Part shown: piece by piece, positions 26,750-37,706 of the stretch
Numbering within the stretch: position 1 is the first letter of the stretch
How the letters are laid out: each line of letters starts with the position of its first letter
Assembly (NCBI GenBank): GCA_026705345.1
Contig: JAPPAV010000035.1
Span: forward strand, 62,001 to 126,000
DNA: 64,000 nucleotides
Reading direction: 5' to 3'
Source of the DNA: Gammaproteobacteria bacterium
Lineage (GTDB): Bacteria; Pseudomonadota; Gammaproteobacteria; Pseudomonadales; Azotimanducaceae
Notes under the pieces: generated by a model
Database searches by the model: none
Seen by the model: the letters and a program-made list of their open reading frames with translations, nothing else
Told to the model about the DNA's origin: nothing
Translations under genes and position numbers: made by a program

Positions 26750-26934
26750 CCGAACTCAACGGCTTCGCCGAGCGAATGCCGCGGCTCGACTGTGTGCTCG
26801 TCGATCTCGGCTACCGGGATCGCAAGGTCGCCGTGGCGGTCAACGAGACGTTTGTTCCGCGCACTGCGTGGGCCGACCAGGTCATCGAATCCGGCGACCG
26901 GCTGGACGTCGTGGCACCCATCCAGGGAGGCTGA
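26722..26934 (+). CDS. thiS: Sulfur carrier protein ThiS
   Basis: Ubiquitin-like sulfur carrier; its C-terminal glycine is adenylated and thiocarboxylated to donate sulfur to the thiazole synthase. 70 residues, typical size, ending in the diagnostic PIQGG (Gly-Gly). The start at ATG 26722 lies inside thiO (28-base overlap), and the first residues MYISVNGQ form the expected first strand. The thiG ATG follows two bases after the stop. Confidence 0.95.
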   Translation: MYISVNGQLTELNGFAERMPRLDCVLVDLGYRDRKVAVAVNETFVPRTAWADQVIESGDRLDVVAPIQGG

Positions 26935-26936
26935 AT

Positions 26937-27734
26937 ATGCCCACGGATCCCTGGATCGTCTACGGCGAGAGGCTGGGCAGCCGGTTGTTCCTCGGCACGG
27001 CGCGGTACCCGTCGCCAAGGGTCATGGCCGATGCCGTGGAAGCGAGCGGCGCCGAAGTGCTCACCGTCGGGATGCGTCGCCAAGCACCCAGCGAGGTCGG
27101 TGGCGGATCCATCTGGGACCGGATTGCCGGACTGGGACGCAGGATCCTTCCCAACACCGCCGGCTGCCACACGGCGACCGAAGCCGTCACCCTTGCGGAA
27201 ATGGCCCGGGAGATCTTCGGCACCGACTGGATCAAGCTCGAGGTCACCGGCGACGACTACAACCTGCAGCCCGATCCCTACGGGCTGATCGACGCCACCC
27301 GGCAACTCGTCGAACGCGGCTTCAAGGTCTTCCCCTACAGCACGGACGATCTCGTCGTCTGCACACGTCTGCGCGACCTCGGCTGCGAAGTCGTCATGCC
27401 CTGGGGATCCCCCATCGGCACGGGCAAAGGGTTGCTCAATCCCTACGCACTCGAGACGTTGCGAGCACGGTTGCCCGACATCTCGCTGGTCGTCGACGCC
27501 GGCATCGGCCTCCCGTCCCACGCCGCAAGGGCGATGGAACTCGGCTTCGACGGCGTGCTGTTGAATACCGCGGTGGCCCGGGCCGACAACCCCGTGGAAA
27601 TGGCGAGCGCCTTTGCGCACGCCGTGCAGGCCGGTCGAACCGCCTACCGCGCCGGGGCCATGGCCGAGTCGGAAACAGCCAAGCCTTCGACGCCGGTGGT
27701 TGGCACACCGTTCTGGCACGATCAGCGCGCCTGA
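26937..27734 (+). CDS. thiG: Thiazole synthase ThiG
   Basis: TIM-barrel enzyme that condenses deoxyxylulose-5-phosphate, dehydroglycine and ThiS thiocarboxylate into thiazole phosphate. 265 residues. The catalytic lysine is in IKLEV (about 99-103). [12 protein letters not shown] (about 153-164) and VDAGIG plus LLNTAVARA bind phosphate. The start at ATG 26937 follows the thiS stop by two bases with GGGAGG just upstream, so the two are surely co-translated. It precedes the thiD-thiE fusion by six bases. Confidence 0.96.
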   Translation: MPTDPWIVYGERLGSRLFLGTARYPSPRVMADAVEASGAEVLTVGMRRQAPSEVGGGSIWDRIAGLGRRILPNTAGCHTATEAVTLAEMAREIFGTDWIKLEVTGDDYNLQPDPYGLIDATRQLVERGFKVFPYSTDDLVVCTRLRDLGCEVVMPWGSPIGTGKGLLNPYALETLRARLPDISLVVDAGIGLPSHAARAMELGFDGVLLNTAVARADNPVEMASAFAHAVQAGRTAYRAGAMAESETAKPSTPVVGTPFWHDQRA

Positions 27735-27740
27735 CCCGTC

Positions 27741-29204
27741 ATGGCCAAGATAGCGTGGACCATCGCGGGGTCCGATAGCGGTGGCGGTGCCGGCATCCAG
27801 GCGGACATCCGTACCTTCCACGACTTCGGCCTACATGGCGCGAGCGTCGTAACCTGTGTTACGGCTCAGAACACTGCGGCGCTCACCGACAACCACATCG
27901 TTCCGACGGCCACGGTTGGCACCCAGCTTCGCGCGCTCCGGGACGATCTCCCGCCCGGCGCCATCAAGATCGGTGCCTTGGGCAGCAACGACAACGCCGC
28001 GGCCGTTCTGGACTTCCTCGGTGCTCTGCCGGACGACGACCGACCGTTCGTGATATGGGACCCGATTCGCCATGCATCCGTTGGTGGAGCGCTTGGAGTT
28101 CTGTCTGACGATACTATCGACTCGTTGCTAAAGTGCGTCGATGCGGTCACGCCCAACGCGGAGGAACTTGCCGACACTTGGAACATCGACCCGAGTGACC
28201 CTGCGCATGCGGCTGGGCGGCTGTGCAAAAGGGGTGCCAAACGGGTCTACCTGACCGGTGGCCACGGCGACTCGCCGGGTCTCGACCACTGGGCATCCCC
28301 AACGCGGAGTTTCTCCATCCGCGGAGACGCGCTGACCGGTCGCGGCGCCCATGGCGGCGGGTGTAGCTTGTCCAGCGCACTGGCGGCGGCCATGGTGTGC
28401 GAAGACGAAGACTCGGCACCCGTGCTCGCGCACATGTACGTCCACCAAGGCCTGCGCGCCATTGCCGCCGGCGTCGACCATCCCGGCGCGGGGCGTCCGC
28501 CGCTTCCGCACCTTGGCTGGCCGGGGGACGCCGCAGACCTGCCGAGAGTGGTGGATGCCGGTCGCGCCATTGGTCCCGTCTTTCCCGCGTTGTCGCAGCC
28601 GATCGGGCTCTACGCCGTCGTCGGCAGCGCGGATTGGGTGCAACGGTGCGTCGAGATGGGCCTCGACACGGTGCAGCTTCGGGTCAAGGACCTGCCGGCG
28701 CCGGCGCTGCGCGATGCCGTCGCACAAAGCGTCGCCGCCACCGAGGGCTCGAACACCCGCCTCTTCGTGAACGACTTCTGGCGCGAGGCGATTGACGCGG
28801 GCGCCTACGGCGTACACCTCGGACAAGAAGATCTCACCAACGCCGACCTGCCGGCCATTGCCGGCGCCGGCATTCGATTGGGCGTCAGCACCCACAGCTA
28901 CTACGAAATCGCCCGGGCACATGCCGTTGCGCCGAGCTACGTCGCCATCGGCCCGATCTACGCCACAACGACGAAGCCCATGAAATTCGCGCCCCAAGGC
29001 ATCGACCGGCTAGGCCGTTGGGTCGACCTTCTCAAACCCCGCTATCCGCTCACGGCCATCGGCGGCATCGACACCGCACGGACCCCCGGCGTGATGGCCA
29101 CCGGCATCGACAGCATCGCGGTCGTCCGCGCAATTACCGAAGCCGCCGACCCCTTGCAAGCCGTCGCCGACCTCCGCGCCGCCATGCGCATTGCCGGCCC
29201 CTGA
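27741..29204 (+). CDS. thiDE: Bifunctional HMP-P kinase / thiamine-phosphate synthase (ThiD-ThiE fusion)
   Basis: Two enzymes of thiamine assembly in one chain of 487 residues. Residues about 1-265 are ThiD: AGSDSGGGAGIQADI (about 9-23), TPNAEE (about 137-142) and the active-site loop AHGGGCSLSSA (about 203-213), where the usual G-T/S-G-C is GGGC. Residues about 285-487 are ThiE: LYAVVGS, VQLRVKD, LFVNDFW, GAYGVHLGQEDL, GVSTHS, AIGPIYATTTKP with the pyrophosphate-binding TT, and AIGGI. The linker is about 20 residues. ThiD phosphorylates HMP-P and ThiE joins HMP-PP to the thiazole phosphate from ThiG. Last gene of the riboswitch operon. Confidence 0.95.
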   Translation: MAKIAWTIAGSDSGGGAGIQADIRTFHDFGLHGASVVTCVTAQNTAALTDNHIVPTATVGTQLRALRDDLPPGAIKIGALGSNDNAAAVLDFLGALPDDDRPFVIWDPIRHASVGGALGVLSDDTIDSLLKCVDAVTPNAEELADTWNIDPSDPAHAAGRLCKRGAKRVYLTGGHGDSPGLDHWASPTRSFSIRGDALTGRGAHGGGCSLSSALAAAMVCEDEDSAPVLAHMYVHQGLRAIAAGVDHPGAGRPPLPHLGWPGDAADLPRVVDAGRAIGPVFPALSQPIGLYAVVGSADWVQRCVEMGLDTVQLRVKDLPAPALRDAVAQSVAATEGSNTRLFVNDFWREAIDAGAYGVHLGQEDLTNADLPAIAGAGIRLGVSTHSYYEIARAHAVAPSYVAIGPIYATTTKPMKFAPQGIDRLGRWVDLLKPRYPLTAIGGIDTARTPGVMATGIDSIAVVRAITEAADPLQAVADLRAAMRIAGP

Positions 29205-29293
29205 TGCGCGACCCTCCTCTGGACATGCAATAACGACTATGGCGATCCGCCGCGCCGAGAGTTACCCTGCGCGCGGCTTAGACGGATCGAGCC

Positions 29294-30688
29294 ATGAAGA
29301 TCCTCATCCTCGGTGCCGGCCAGACCGGTGGCACCCTTGCCGAACACCTCGCCAACGAGGCCTTCGACATCACCCTGGTGGACCTGGACGGGGCGCGCCT
29401 CAAGGACCTGAAGGACCGCCTGGACATCCAGACCATCCACGGCCATGCCTCGCGTCCCGACACCTTGCGGGCCGCGGGGGCCGACGATGCCGACCTGCTG
29501 ATCGCGGTGACCAACAGCGACGAGGTCAACATGGTCGCCTGCCAAGTGTGCTACTCCCTGTTCCAGACGCCCACCAAGATCGCCCGCATCCGATCCAACG
29601 AGTACATAACCGGTTCCAACGGCGACGACGCGGACATTCGCTTCTTCAGCCGCGACCACATGCCCATCGATGTCCTGATCAATCCCGAGCGCGTCGTCAT
29701 GGAACAGATCAAAGAGCTGCTCGAGCATCCCGGGGCGCTCCAGGTGGTCGACTTCGCCGAGCGGCGCGTCCAGCTCGTCGCCATGCGGGCCTACCACGGC
29801 GGCCCGCTGGTGCGCCAGCAACTGCGCTCGCTCCGGGAACACATCCCGAAGGTCGACACCAAGGTCGTGGCGATCTTCCGCGACGGCCGGCCCATCAACC
29901 CCACCGCGAAGACCATCATCGAGGTGGACGACGAGGTGTTCTTCATCGCGCCCGCCCAGGACATCAACGCCGTGATGTCGGAATTCAAGCACGAGGAACG
30001 GCCGAATAAGCGGGTCATCATCGCCGGTGGCGGCAATATCGGCCTGCAGCTGGCTCGGGCCATCCAAGACGACTTCAGCGTCAAGGTCGTCGAGTTCAGC
30101 GAAGCCCGGGCCGAATTGGTGGCCGAGCGGGTGACCAGCGGCGTGGTGATACACGGCAACGCCACCGACCGCGACCTCCTGATCCAGGAGAACGTCCAAG
30201 ACACCGATGCGTTCTGCGCCGTCACCAACGACGACGAAGTGAACGTGATGTCGTCCCTCCTGGCCAAGCGCCTGGGCGCACGACGGGTAATCTGCCTGAT
30301 CGCGAAACCCGCCTATGTCGACCTGATGCAGGAGACCGACATCGACATCGCGCTGTCACCCCAGTTGACGACGATCAGCTCGATCCTGTCCCATGTCCGG
30401 CGCGGCGACGTGGCCCGCGTACACAGCCTGCGCCGCGGCGCGGTGGAGGCGATGGAAGCAGTCGTTCACGGCGATGCGCGGCACAGCCGGGTCGTGGACC
30501 GCCGCATCGATCAGATCACGTTCCCCACCGGGGTAACCGTCGGTGCCATCCTGCGCGACGACGAGGTCATCGTGGCCCGCGACGACGCCGTCATCCGCAG
30601 CGAAGATCACGTCATCCTGTTCCTGGCCGACAAGACCCGGATCCGCGCGGTCGAGCGACTGTTCCAAGTGGGCTTGAGCTTCTTCTAG
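29294..30688 (+). CDS. trkA: Trk potassium uptake regulator TrkA
   Basis: Peripheral NAD-binding subunit gating the TrkH potassium channel. 464 residues with the classic duplicated layout: RCK_N (LILGAGQTGGTLAEHLA, about 4-20), RCK_C (about 140-225), second RCK_N (VIIAGGGNIGLQLARAI, about 240-256) and second RCK_C (about 370-455). Acidic residues after each Rossmann loop (DLD, EFSE) fit NAD(H) binding. trkH starts 16 bases downstream, so the two form a transcription unit. The 89-base gap after thiDE may contain its promoter. Confidence 0.95.
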   Translation: MKILILGAGQTGGTLAEHLANEAFDITLVDLDGARLKDLKDRLDIQTIHGHASRPDTLRAAGADDADLLIAVTNSDEVNMVACQVCYSLFQTPTKIARIRSNEYITGSNGDDADIRFFSRDHMPIDVLINPERVVMEQIKELLEHPGALQVVDFAERRVQLVAMRAYHGGPLVRQQLRSLREHIPKVDTKVVAIFRDGRPINPTAKTIIEVDDEVFFIAPAQDINAVMSEFKHEERPNKRVIIAGGGNIGLQLARAIQDDFSVKVVEFSEARAELVAERVTSGVVIHGNATDRDLLIQENVQDTDAFCAVTNDDEVNVMSSLLAKRLGARRVICLIAKPAYVDLMQETDIDIALSPQLTTISSILSHVRRGDVARVHSLRRGAVEAMEAVVHGDARHSRVVDRRIDQITFPTGVTVGAILRDDEVIVARDDAVIRSEDHVILFLADKTRIRAVERLFQVGLSFF

Positions 30689-30704
30689 GCAGCGAAGCCG
30701 CACC

Positions 30705-32150
30705 ATGCGCATCGCTCCCATTCTGCGCGTCACCGGCGGCCTGCTGATGCTCTTCAGCGTGGCCCAACTCGTGCCCGTGGGGGTCGCGCTGATCTACAAC
30801 GAGTCCACGATCACCCCGTTCCTTGCTGCGTTCGCCATCAGCTTCCTAACCGGCGGCGTGTTGTGGGTTGCCGGGCGAGGAGAGATCGAGCTGCGCAGCC
30901 GGGATGGGTTCCTGATCACGGTGCTGTTCTATTTGGGATTGGGTTTCACCGGCGCGGTGCCGTTTCTGCTCGCGCCGTCGGTGGGCATAACGTTCACCGA
31001 CGGCGTTTTCGAGTCGCTTTCGGGTCTGACCACCACCGGCGCGACGGTGCTTGCCGGGCTCGACGATCTACCGCGCTCGGTGCTGCTATATCGTCAGCTG
31101 CTGCAGTGGCTCGGTGGCATGGGAATCATCGTGTTGGCGGTCGCGGTACTGCCGATGCTTGGCGTCGGCGGCATGCAGCTCTACCGCGCCGAGTCGCCGG
31201 GCCCGGTCAAGGACACCAAGCTCACGCCGCGTATCGCTCAGACGGCCAAGGCGCTTTGGTACCTGTACCTCGGGTTCACGGTAGCGTGCGCCCTCGCCTA
31301 CTACTTGGGCGGGATGAGCGTCTTCGATGCGATCTGCTACTCGTTCTCGACCGTCGCCATCGGCGGTTTCGCCCCCCACGATGCCAGCGTCGGGTATTTC
31401 GACAGCGTCGCCATCGAGTCCGTGGCCATCCTGTTCATGGTGCTCTCGGGAATGAGCTTCGCGCTTCACTTCACCGTCCTGGCCAGGCGCAGCTTCGCTC
31501 CCTACAGCCGGGATAGCGAACTGCGCCTCTACCTCTGCGCCCTCGGTACCGTCGCCGCGATCGTCATCGTCGTCCTCTTGCTCGATGGCATGGCCCCGTC
31601 CCAATCCATCCGGGAAGGCCTGTTCCACGCGGTATCCATCGCCACGACCACCGGATTCACGACAACGGATCACAGCGCCTGGCCAATGCTCGCGCCCGTC
31701 CTGATGATCTTTGCCGCGTTCGCCGGCGGCTGCGCGGGCTCCACGGCCGGGGGGCTGAAGATGTACCGGGTGCTGCTCATCTATCGACAGGGAATGCGGG
31801 AGATCCGGCGCCTGATTCACCCCAACGGCATCTTCCACATCAAGCTCGGCGAGCAGCTCGTTCCCGACCGGGTCGTCGACGCCGTCTGGGGGTTCTTCGC
31901 CGTCTACCTGATCGTGTTCCTGACCATGGTCTGCATCCTGCTCGCCGTATCGGACCTCGACTTCCTAACGGCGTTCTCCGCCGTCGCGGCAAACCTCAAC
32001 AATCTGGGCCCAGGGCTCGGCGATGTGGCCTCGAACTACCAAGCCCTGCCGCCGGCGACGAAGTGGGTGCTCATGCTCGCTATGGTGCTGGGACGGCTGG
32101 AGATCTTCACGTTGCTCGTGGTGCTGACACCCGAGTACTGGCGAAGCTAA
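30705..32150 (+). CDS. trkH: Trk potassium uptake channel protein TrkH/TrkG
   Basis: Inner-membrane potassium-translocating subunit. 481 residues with repeated membrane-pore-membrane units; selectivity-filter-like segments are SGLTTTGATVL (about 106-116), SFSTVAIGGFAPHD (about 211-224), SIATTTGFTTTD (about 312-323) and a fourth, degenerate loop FSAVAANLNNLGPGLG (about 425-440). GGCAGSTAGGLK (about 342-353) is a family motif before the central helix. It follows trkA and should work with it. The next gene, an acyltransferase, starts 15 bases downstream. Confidence 0.95.
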   Translation: MRIAPILRVTGGLLMLFSVAQLVPVGVALIYNESTITPFLAAFAISFLTGGVLWVAGRGEIELRSRDGFLITVLFYLGLGFTGAVPFLLAPSVGITFTDGVFESLSGLTTTGATVLAGLDDLPRSVLLYRQLLQWLGGMGIIVLAVAVLPMLGVGGMQLYRAESPGPVKDTKLTPRIAQTAKALWYLYLGFTVACALAYYLGGMSVFDAICYSFSTVAIGGFAPHDASVGYFDSVAIESVAILFMVLSGMSFALHFTVLARRSFAPYSRDSELRLYLCALGTVAAIVIVVLLLDGMAPSQSIREGLFHAVSIATTTGFTTTDHSAWPMLAPVLMIFAAFAGGCAGSTAGGLKMYRVLLIYRQGMREIRRLIHPNGIFHIKLGEQLVPDRVVDAVWGFFAVYLIVFLTMVCILLAVSDLDFLTAFSAVAANLNNLGPGLGDVASNYQALPPATKWVLMLAMVLGRLEIFTLLVVLTPEYWRS

Positions 32151-32165
32151 GGAGTATCACGTCGC

Positions 32166-32882
32166 GTGTTGGCCCTGCGGTCTTTCGTCTTCTACCTGGG
32201 CTACGTGGTCTGGTCGGCGACTTGGTCTTCCTTGGCGGTGCTGGTCGGCTGGACATTGCCGCTGAAGAGGCGCTACGAATTCATCATCGGCGGGTGGACG
32301 CGGCCCGCCCTGTTCTGGCTCGCCGCCACGTGCGGAATTCGCTGGCGGGTGTCCGGCCGGGAGCACATACCGACGGTTCCCTGCATCTTTCTCGTCAAGC
32401 ACCAAAGCAATTGGGAGACACTCTGGACGCAGACACTCGTTGCTCCACAGACCACACTCATCAAGCGCGAGCTCCTGCGGATACCGCTATGGGGGTGGGC
32501 GTTCGCCATGGTTAAACCCATCGCCATCGACCGCTCGAATCCGCGTACCGCCCTGCGCCAGCTCATCGAGCAAGGCAAGGACCGACTGGCGCGCGGCATG
32601 TACGTGACACTTTTCCCCGAAGGCACCCGCCTTGCGCCCGGCACGCCCGGCAAGTTCTATCGCGGCGGTGCGGCGCTGGCTGCGGCGACGGGCCTGCCGG
32701 TCGTGGTCATCGCGCACAACGCCGGCCATTTCTGGCCTGCGCGGCAGTTCATCAAGCACCCCGGCACGATCCACGTCGAAATCTCCAAGCCGTTCCCCAC
32801 GGATGGGAAAACATCTAAAGAAATCAATATGTTATGCGAGGAGTGGCTACGCCAGACGATGGCTCGGCTCGAGTCGGTATGA
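32166..32882 (+). CDS. plsC: 1-acyl-sn-glycerol-3-phosphate acyltransferase (PlsC family)
   Basis: Membrane enzyme that makes phosphatidic acid from lysophosphatidic acid. 238 residues, GTG start at 32166 with AAGGAG overlapping the trkH stop region upstream. An N-terminal hydrophobic segment (about 8-40) precedes the acyltransferase motif I, VKHQSNWETL (about 77-86), in which the classical H(x4)D is H(x4)E, a variant frequent in proteobacterial homologues. Motif III is LFPEGTRLAPG (about 151-161). Several paralogues with other acceptors exist in this family, so the exact substrate is inferred. Convergent with gyrB. Confidence 0.88.
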   Translation: MLALRSFVFYLGYVVWSATWSSLAVLVGWTLPLKRRYEFIIGGWTRPALFWLAATCGIRWRVSGREHIPTVPCIFLVKHQSNWETLWTQTLVAPQTTLIKRELLRIPLWGWAFAMVKPIAIDRSNPRTALRQLIEQGKDRLARGMYVTLFPEGTRLAPGTPGKFYRGGAALAAATGLPVVVIAHNAGHFWPARQFIKHPGTIHVEISKPFPTDGKTSKEINMLCEEWLRQTMARLESV

Positions 32883-32890
32883 CCTGGCGA

Positions 32891-32912
32891 CCATGCGCAC
32901 GATCGCGCATGG
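32891..32912. terminator. Hairpin between convergent plsC and gyrB
   Basis: Perfect inverted repeat CCATGCGC / GCGCATGG with a six-base loop, placed in the 38-base gap between the converging ends of plsC and gyrB. Likely a bidirectional transcription barrier. It lacks a T-run, so classical intrinsic termination is not assured. Confidence 0.5.
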
Positions 32913-32920
32913 GCATCACC

Positions 32921-35377
<2,457 letters not shown>

Positions 35378-35414
35378 CTACGACCTCGCCCGATCCGTTC
35401 CAAACCGGCGGTTG

Positions 35415-36488
35415 TCATTCCTGTTCGAAGTGCCCCTGTTTCACGTGAAACATGCGGCCTCCGCGGGATCCCATCAGGATCTCGCCGATCGCTCCTTCGG
35501 TGGAAGTTGCGACGATCTGACAATCCATGTCCTCCAGCTGGCGGAAATACCGTTCGTTGTGCTCCTCGTCGAGTTCGGCCCCTAGGTCGTCGATGAGAAA
35601 CAGCGACCGTCTGCCCGCCATTGCCAGTTCCTTCGCTTGGCCCATACGCAACGCACTCGCGACGGCCTTTCCCTGGCCCCGGGAGAGCACTTGGGCAGCG
35701 CTTTCAGACCCGCTGGTGATGCGAACATCCGCTCGATGCGGCCCCGTAAGCGTGGTACCTGATTTTACATCGCGATCCACCTGATGGCCTAGCACTTCCG
35801 CGAAACTATCTGCGTTCCAGCCGGGGAAATACTCCCATTCCACCTCGAGATCTGGGTCCAGCGTGGCCAGGGAAGCGGCGACATGAGCGATGGCCTGCTC
35901 GAAGTAGCGCCGACGCGCCTGTGCCACGGCTTCGCCAAGTTCGGCAACCTGATCCGTCCACACGGGAAGCGTCTTCAGATCCCCGGCACGCAACAGCGTG
36001 TTCCGGTGCCTCAGGGCGCGCAAATACGCAGCAAGAGTCTGTGCATAGTCCTGTTTCACGTGAAACACGCCCCAATCCAGCCATTGCCGACGGGTGGCGG
36101 GGCCGCCGAACACCAATTCCGGCAAATCCGGCAGCAACAATTGGATAGAAAGGAGCGAGGCAACCCGGGAAGTCTGTCGAACGACCTGGCCGTCCCGCCG
36201 GAGTTCCACCCGCCCACGCAACTCCCGTGAATACCCCAGGCGCACGCTGCCTGCCGATTCATCCTCCAGCAAAGCGCCAACCGACATCCGCGCCTCACCG
36301 TGGCGGATCACGAGGTCAGGGCGGGACGTTCTGAAGGAACGCCCCCGAACGACGAGATGGACAGCCTCCAAGGCGGATGTCTTTCCTGCACCGTTTGGCC
36401 CGACAAGCAGGTTCACCCGCGGATCGAACTCGAGCCTCGCGGAGGCGATATTGCGGACGTTGCCGATGTCGATCCGTTCAACGATCAT
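35415..36488 (-). CDS. recF: DNA replication and repair protein RecF
   Basis: SMC-like ATPase that helps load RecA at gaps. 357 residues: Walker A GPNGAGKTS (about 30-38), the signature-like LSRGQGK (about 269-275) and Walker B LFLIDDLGAELDE (about 294-306). GTTLTGPHRAD is another family motif. The coding sequence contains two perfect 16-base parS palindromes (35437-35452 and 36052-36067), each read as Phe-His-Val-Lys-Gln; one lies in the short C-terminal tail, which looks like an addition. recF starts 72 bases after the dnaN stop. Confidence 0.97.
   Translation of the reverse strand: MIVERIDIGNVRNIASARLEFDPRVNLLVGPNGAGKTSALEAVHLVVRGRSFRTSRPDLVIRHGEARMSVGALLEDESAGSVRLGYSRELRGRVELRRDGQVVRQTSRVASLLSIQLLLPDLPELVFGGPATRRQWLDWGVFHVKQDYAQTLAAYLRALRHRNTLLRAGDLKTLPVWTDQVAELGEAVAQARRRYFEQAIAHVAASLATLDPDLEVEWEYFPGWNADSFAEVLGHQVDRDVKSGTTLTGPHRADVRITSGSESAAQVLSRGQGKAVASALRMGQAKELAMAGRRSLFLIDDLGAELDEEHNERYFRQLEDMDCQIVATSTEGAIGEILMGSRGGRMFHVKQGHFEQE
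35437..35452. other. parS centromere site 1 (inside recF 3' end)
   Basis: TGTTTCACGTGAAACA, a perfect 16-base palindrome identical to the chromosomal parS consensus bound by ParB. About 11.6 kb from parB (47088). It encodes FHVKQ in the recF frame. Confidence 0.93.
36052..36067. other. parS centromere site 2 (inside recF)
   Basis: Second perfect copy of TGTTTCACGTGAAACA, 615 bases from the first, again encoding FHVKQ in recF at about residues 141-145. Two close sites would give ParB a spreading nucleus near the origin. Confidence 0.93.
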
Positions 36489-36560
36489 CGGCCGGATTGC
36501 CCCGGAGCCCAGGCGGGGCGATTGGTGGGCTTACTTCCCTCTCGGGGTCGTCTTACCCGC

Positions 36561-37661
36561 CTACTGGCGCCTTGGCATCACGAGGTACAGGGAGTCCTCA
36601 TCGCCAGCGGCCTCGATCTTGGCGATCTTGTTGTCCTCCGGAAAAGACATCTCGACCGCTTCCGTATCCACGGCATTGAGTACGTCCTGGACATAGCTGG
36701 CGTTGAAGTTGATCTCCATCGCGTCGCCGTCGTAGTCGACCGCGACGACCTCCTCGGCTTCTTCCTGTTCGTTGTTCGCCGCTCGGATGGTCAGCTGTTC
36801 GCCCTCAACTTCGAACCCGACGATGCTTGACACGATGGACGCCCTCTGCAAAGCCCGGCGCAACGTCTCCCGGTCGCTCGTGATGGACCGGCTTGTATTG
36901 CGCGGAATCAGTCCTTCGTAGGGCGGAAACTGGCCTTCAACCAATCGGGTGGTTAGTGTGTACTCACCTTGTGTAACGCGTAAATGCGTGCGTCCCAAGG
37001 AGAATTCCACGTCCAGATCACTGTCGGCGATGAGGCGTTCTAGGTCTTGGATGCGCTTGCGCGGAACGATGGCCCGTAGCCGTTCGACACCTTCGGCACC
37101 CCGATCAAGCGTGTGCATCGCCATCCGCGCCCCGTCGGTCGCCACGGCGCGCAGGTTGTTGCCGGTGATCTCCAGCAGCAACCCCCGCAGAAAGTAGCGA
37201 ATGTCCTGGTTGGCCATCGCGAAGCTCGTCCGCGCCAAGAGTTTCTGCACTTCCGAGCGTTGCAGCGTGATGGTCACGTCGCTGTCGGCGGATTCGAAGG
37301 GTATGTACTCCTCCGCGGAGACGGTGGACAACTGGAACCGGCTCCTGCCGGACCGGACCGAAACACGTTCGCCTTCTAGGGAGAACATCACATCCGCGCC
37401 GTCGGGCAGCGACCGCCAGATCTCGGCCAGCTTTTGCGCCGGTACAGTCGTGGCAACGGATTCACTCCCCTCGATCTCGACGCCTTCGGTCAACTCGACC
37501 ACGAGCTCCACTTCGCGGTCCGTCCCGCGCAAGGTTAGGCCGTTCGCATCAGTCTGCACGAGGATGTTCGAAAGAACCGGGAGGGTATGACGCCGTTCAA
37601 TCACCCCGTTGAGAATCTGGAGCGGTCGCAGCAGGGTGTCTCGATTCGTCCGGAATTTCAT
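36561..37661 (-). CDS. dnaN: DNA polymerase III beta subunit (sliding clamp)
   Basis: Ring-shaped processivity clamp of the replicase. 366 residues, normal length, three clamp domains of about 120 residues. Recognisable segments are MKFRTNRDTLLRPLQ, VERRHTLPVLSNIL-like (VIERRHTLPVLSN, about 20-32), FAMANQDIRYFLRGLLLE (about 152-169) and the C-terminal LYLVMPRRQ, close to the canonical YLVMPMRL that forms the protein-binding pocket. It lies 45 bases after dnaA and 72 before recF in the usual origin order. Confidence 0.98.
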   Translation of the reverse strand: MKFRTNRDTLLRPLQILNGVIERRHTLPVLSNILVQTDANGLTLRGTDREVELVVELTEGVEIEGSESVATTVPAQKLAEIWRSLPDGADVMFSLEGERVSVRSGRSRFQLSTVSAEEYIPFESADSDVTITLQRSEVQKLLARTSFAMANQDIRYFLRGLLLEITGNNLRAVATDGARMAMHTLDRGAEGVERLRAIVPRKRIQDLERLIADSDLDVEFSLGRTHLRVTQGEYTLTTRLVEGQFPPYEGLIPRNTSRSITSDRETLRRALQRASIVSSIVGFEVEGEQLTIRAANNEQEEAEEVVAVDYDGDAMEINFNASYVQDVLNAVDTEAVEMSFPEDNKIAKIEAAGDEDSLYLVMPRRQ

Positions 37662-37706
37662 TCATCGCTCCTCAGTTGGCGCCCCATCGCGCCCTGATCG
37701 AGACGG

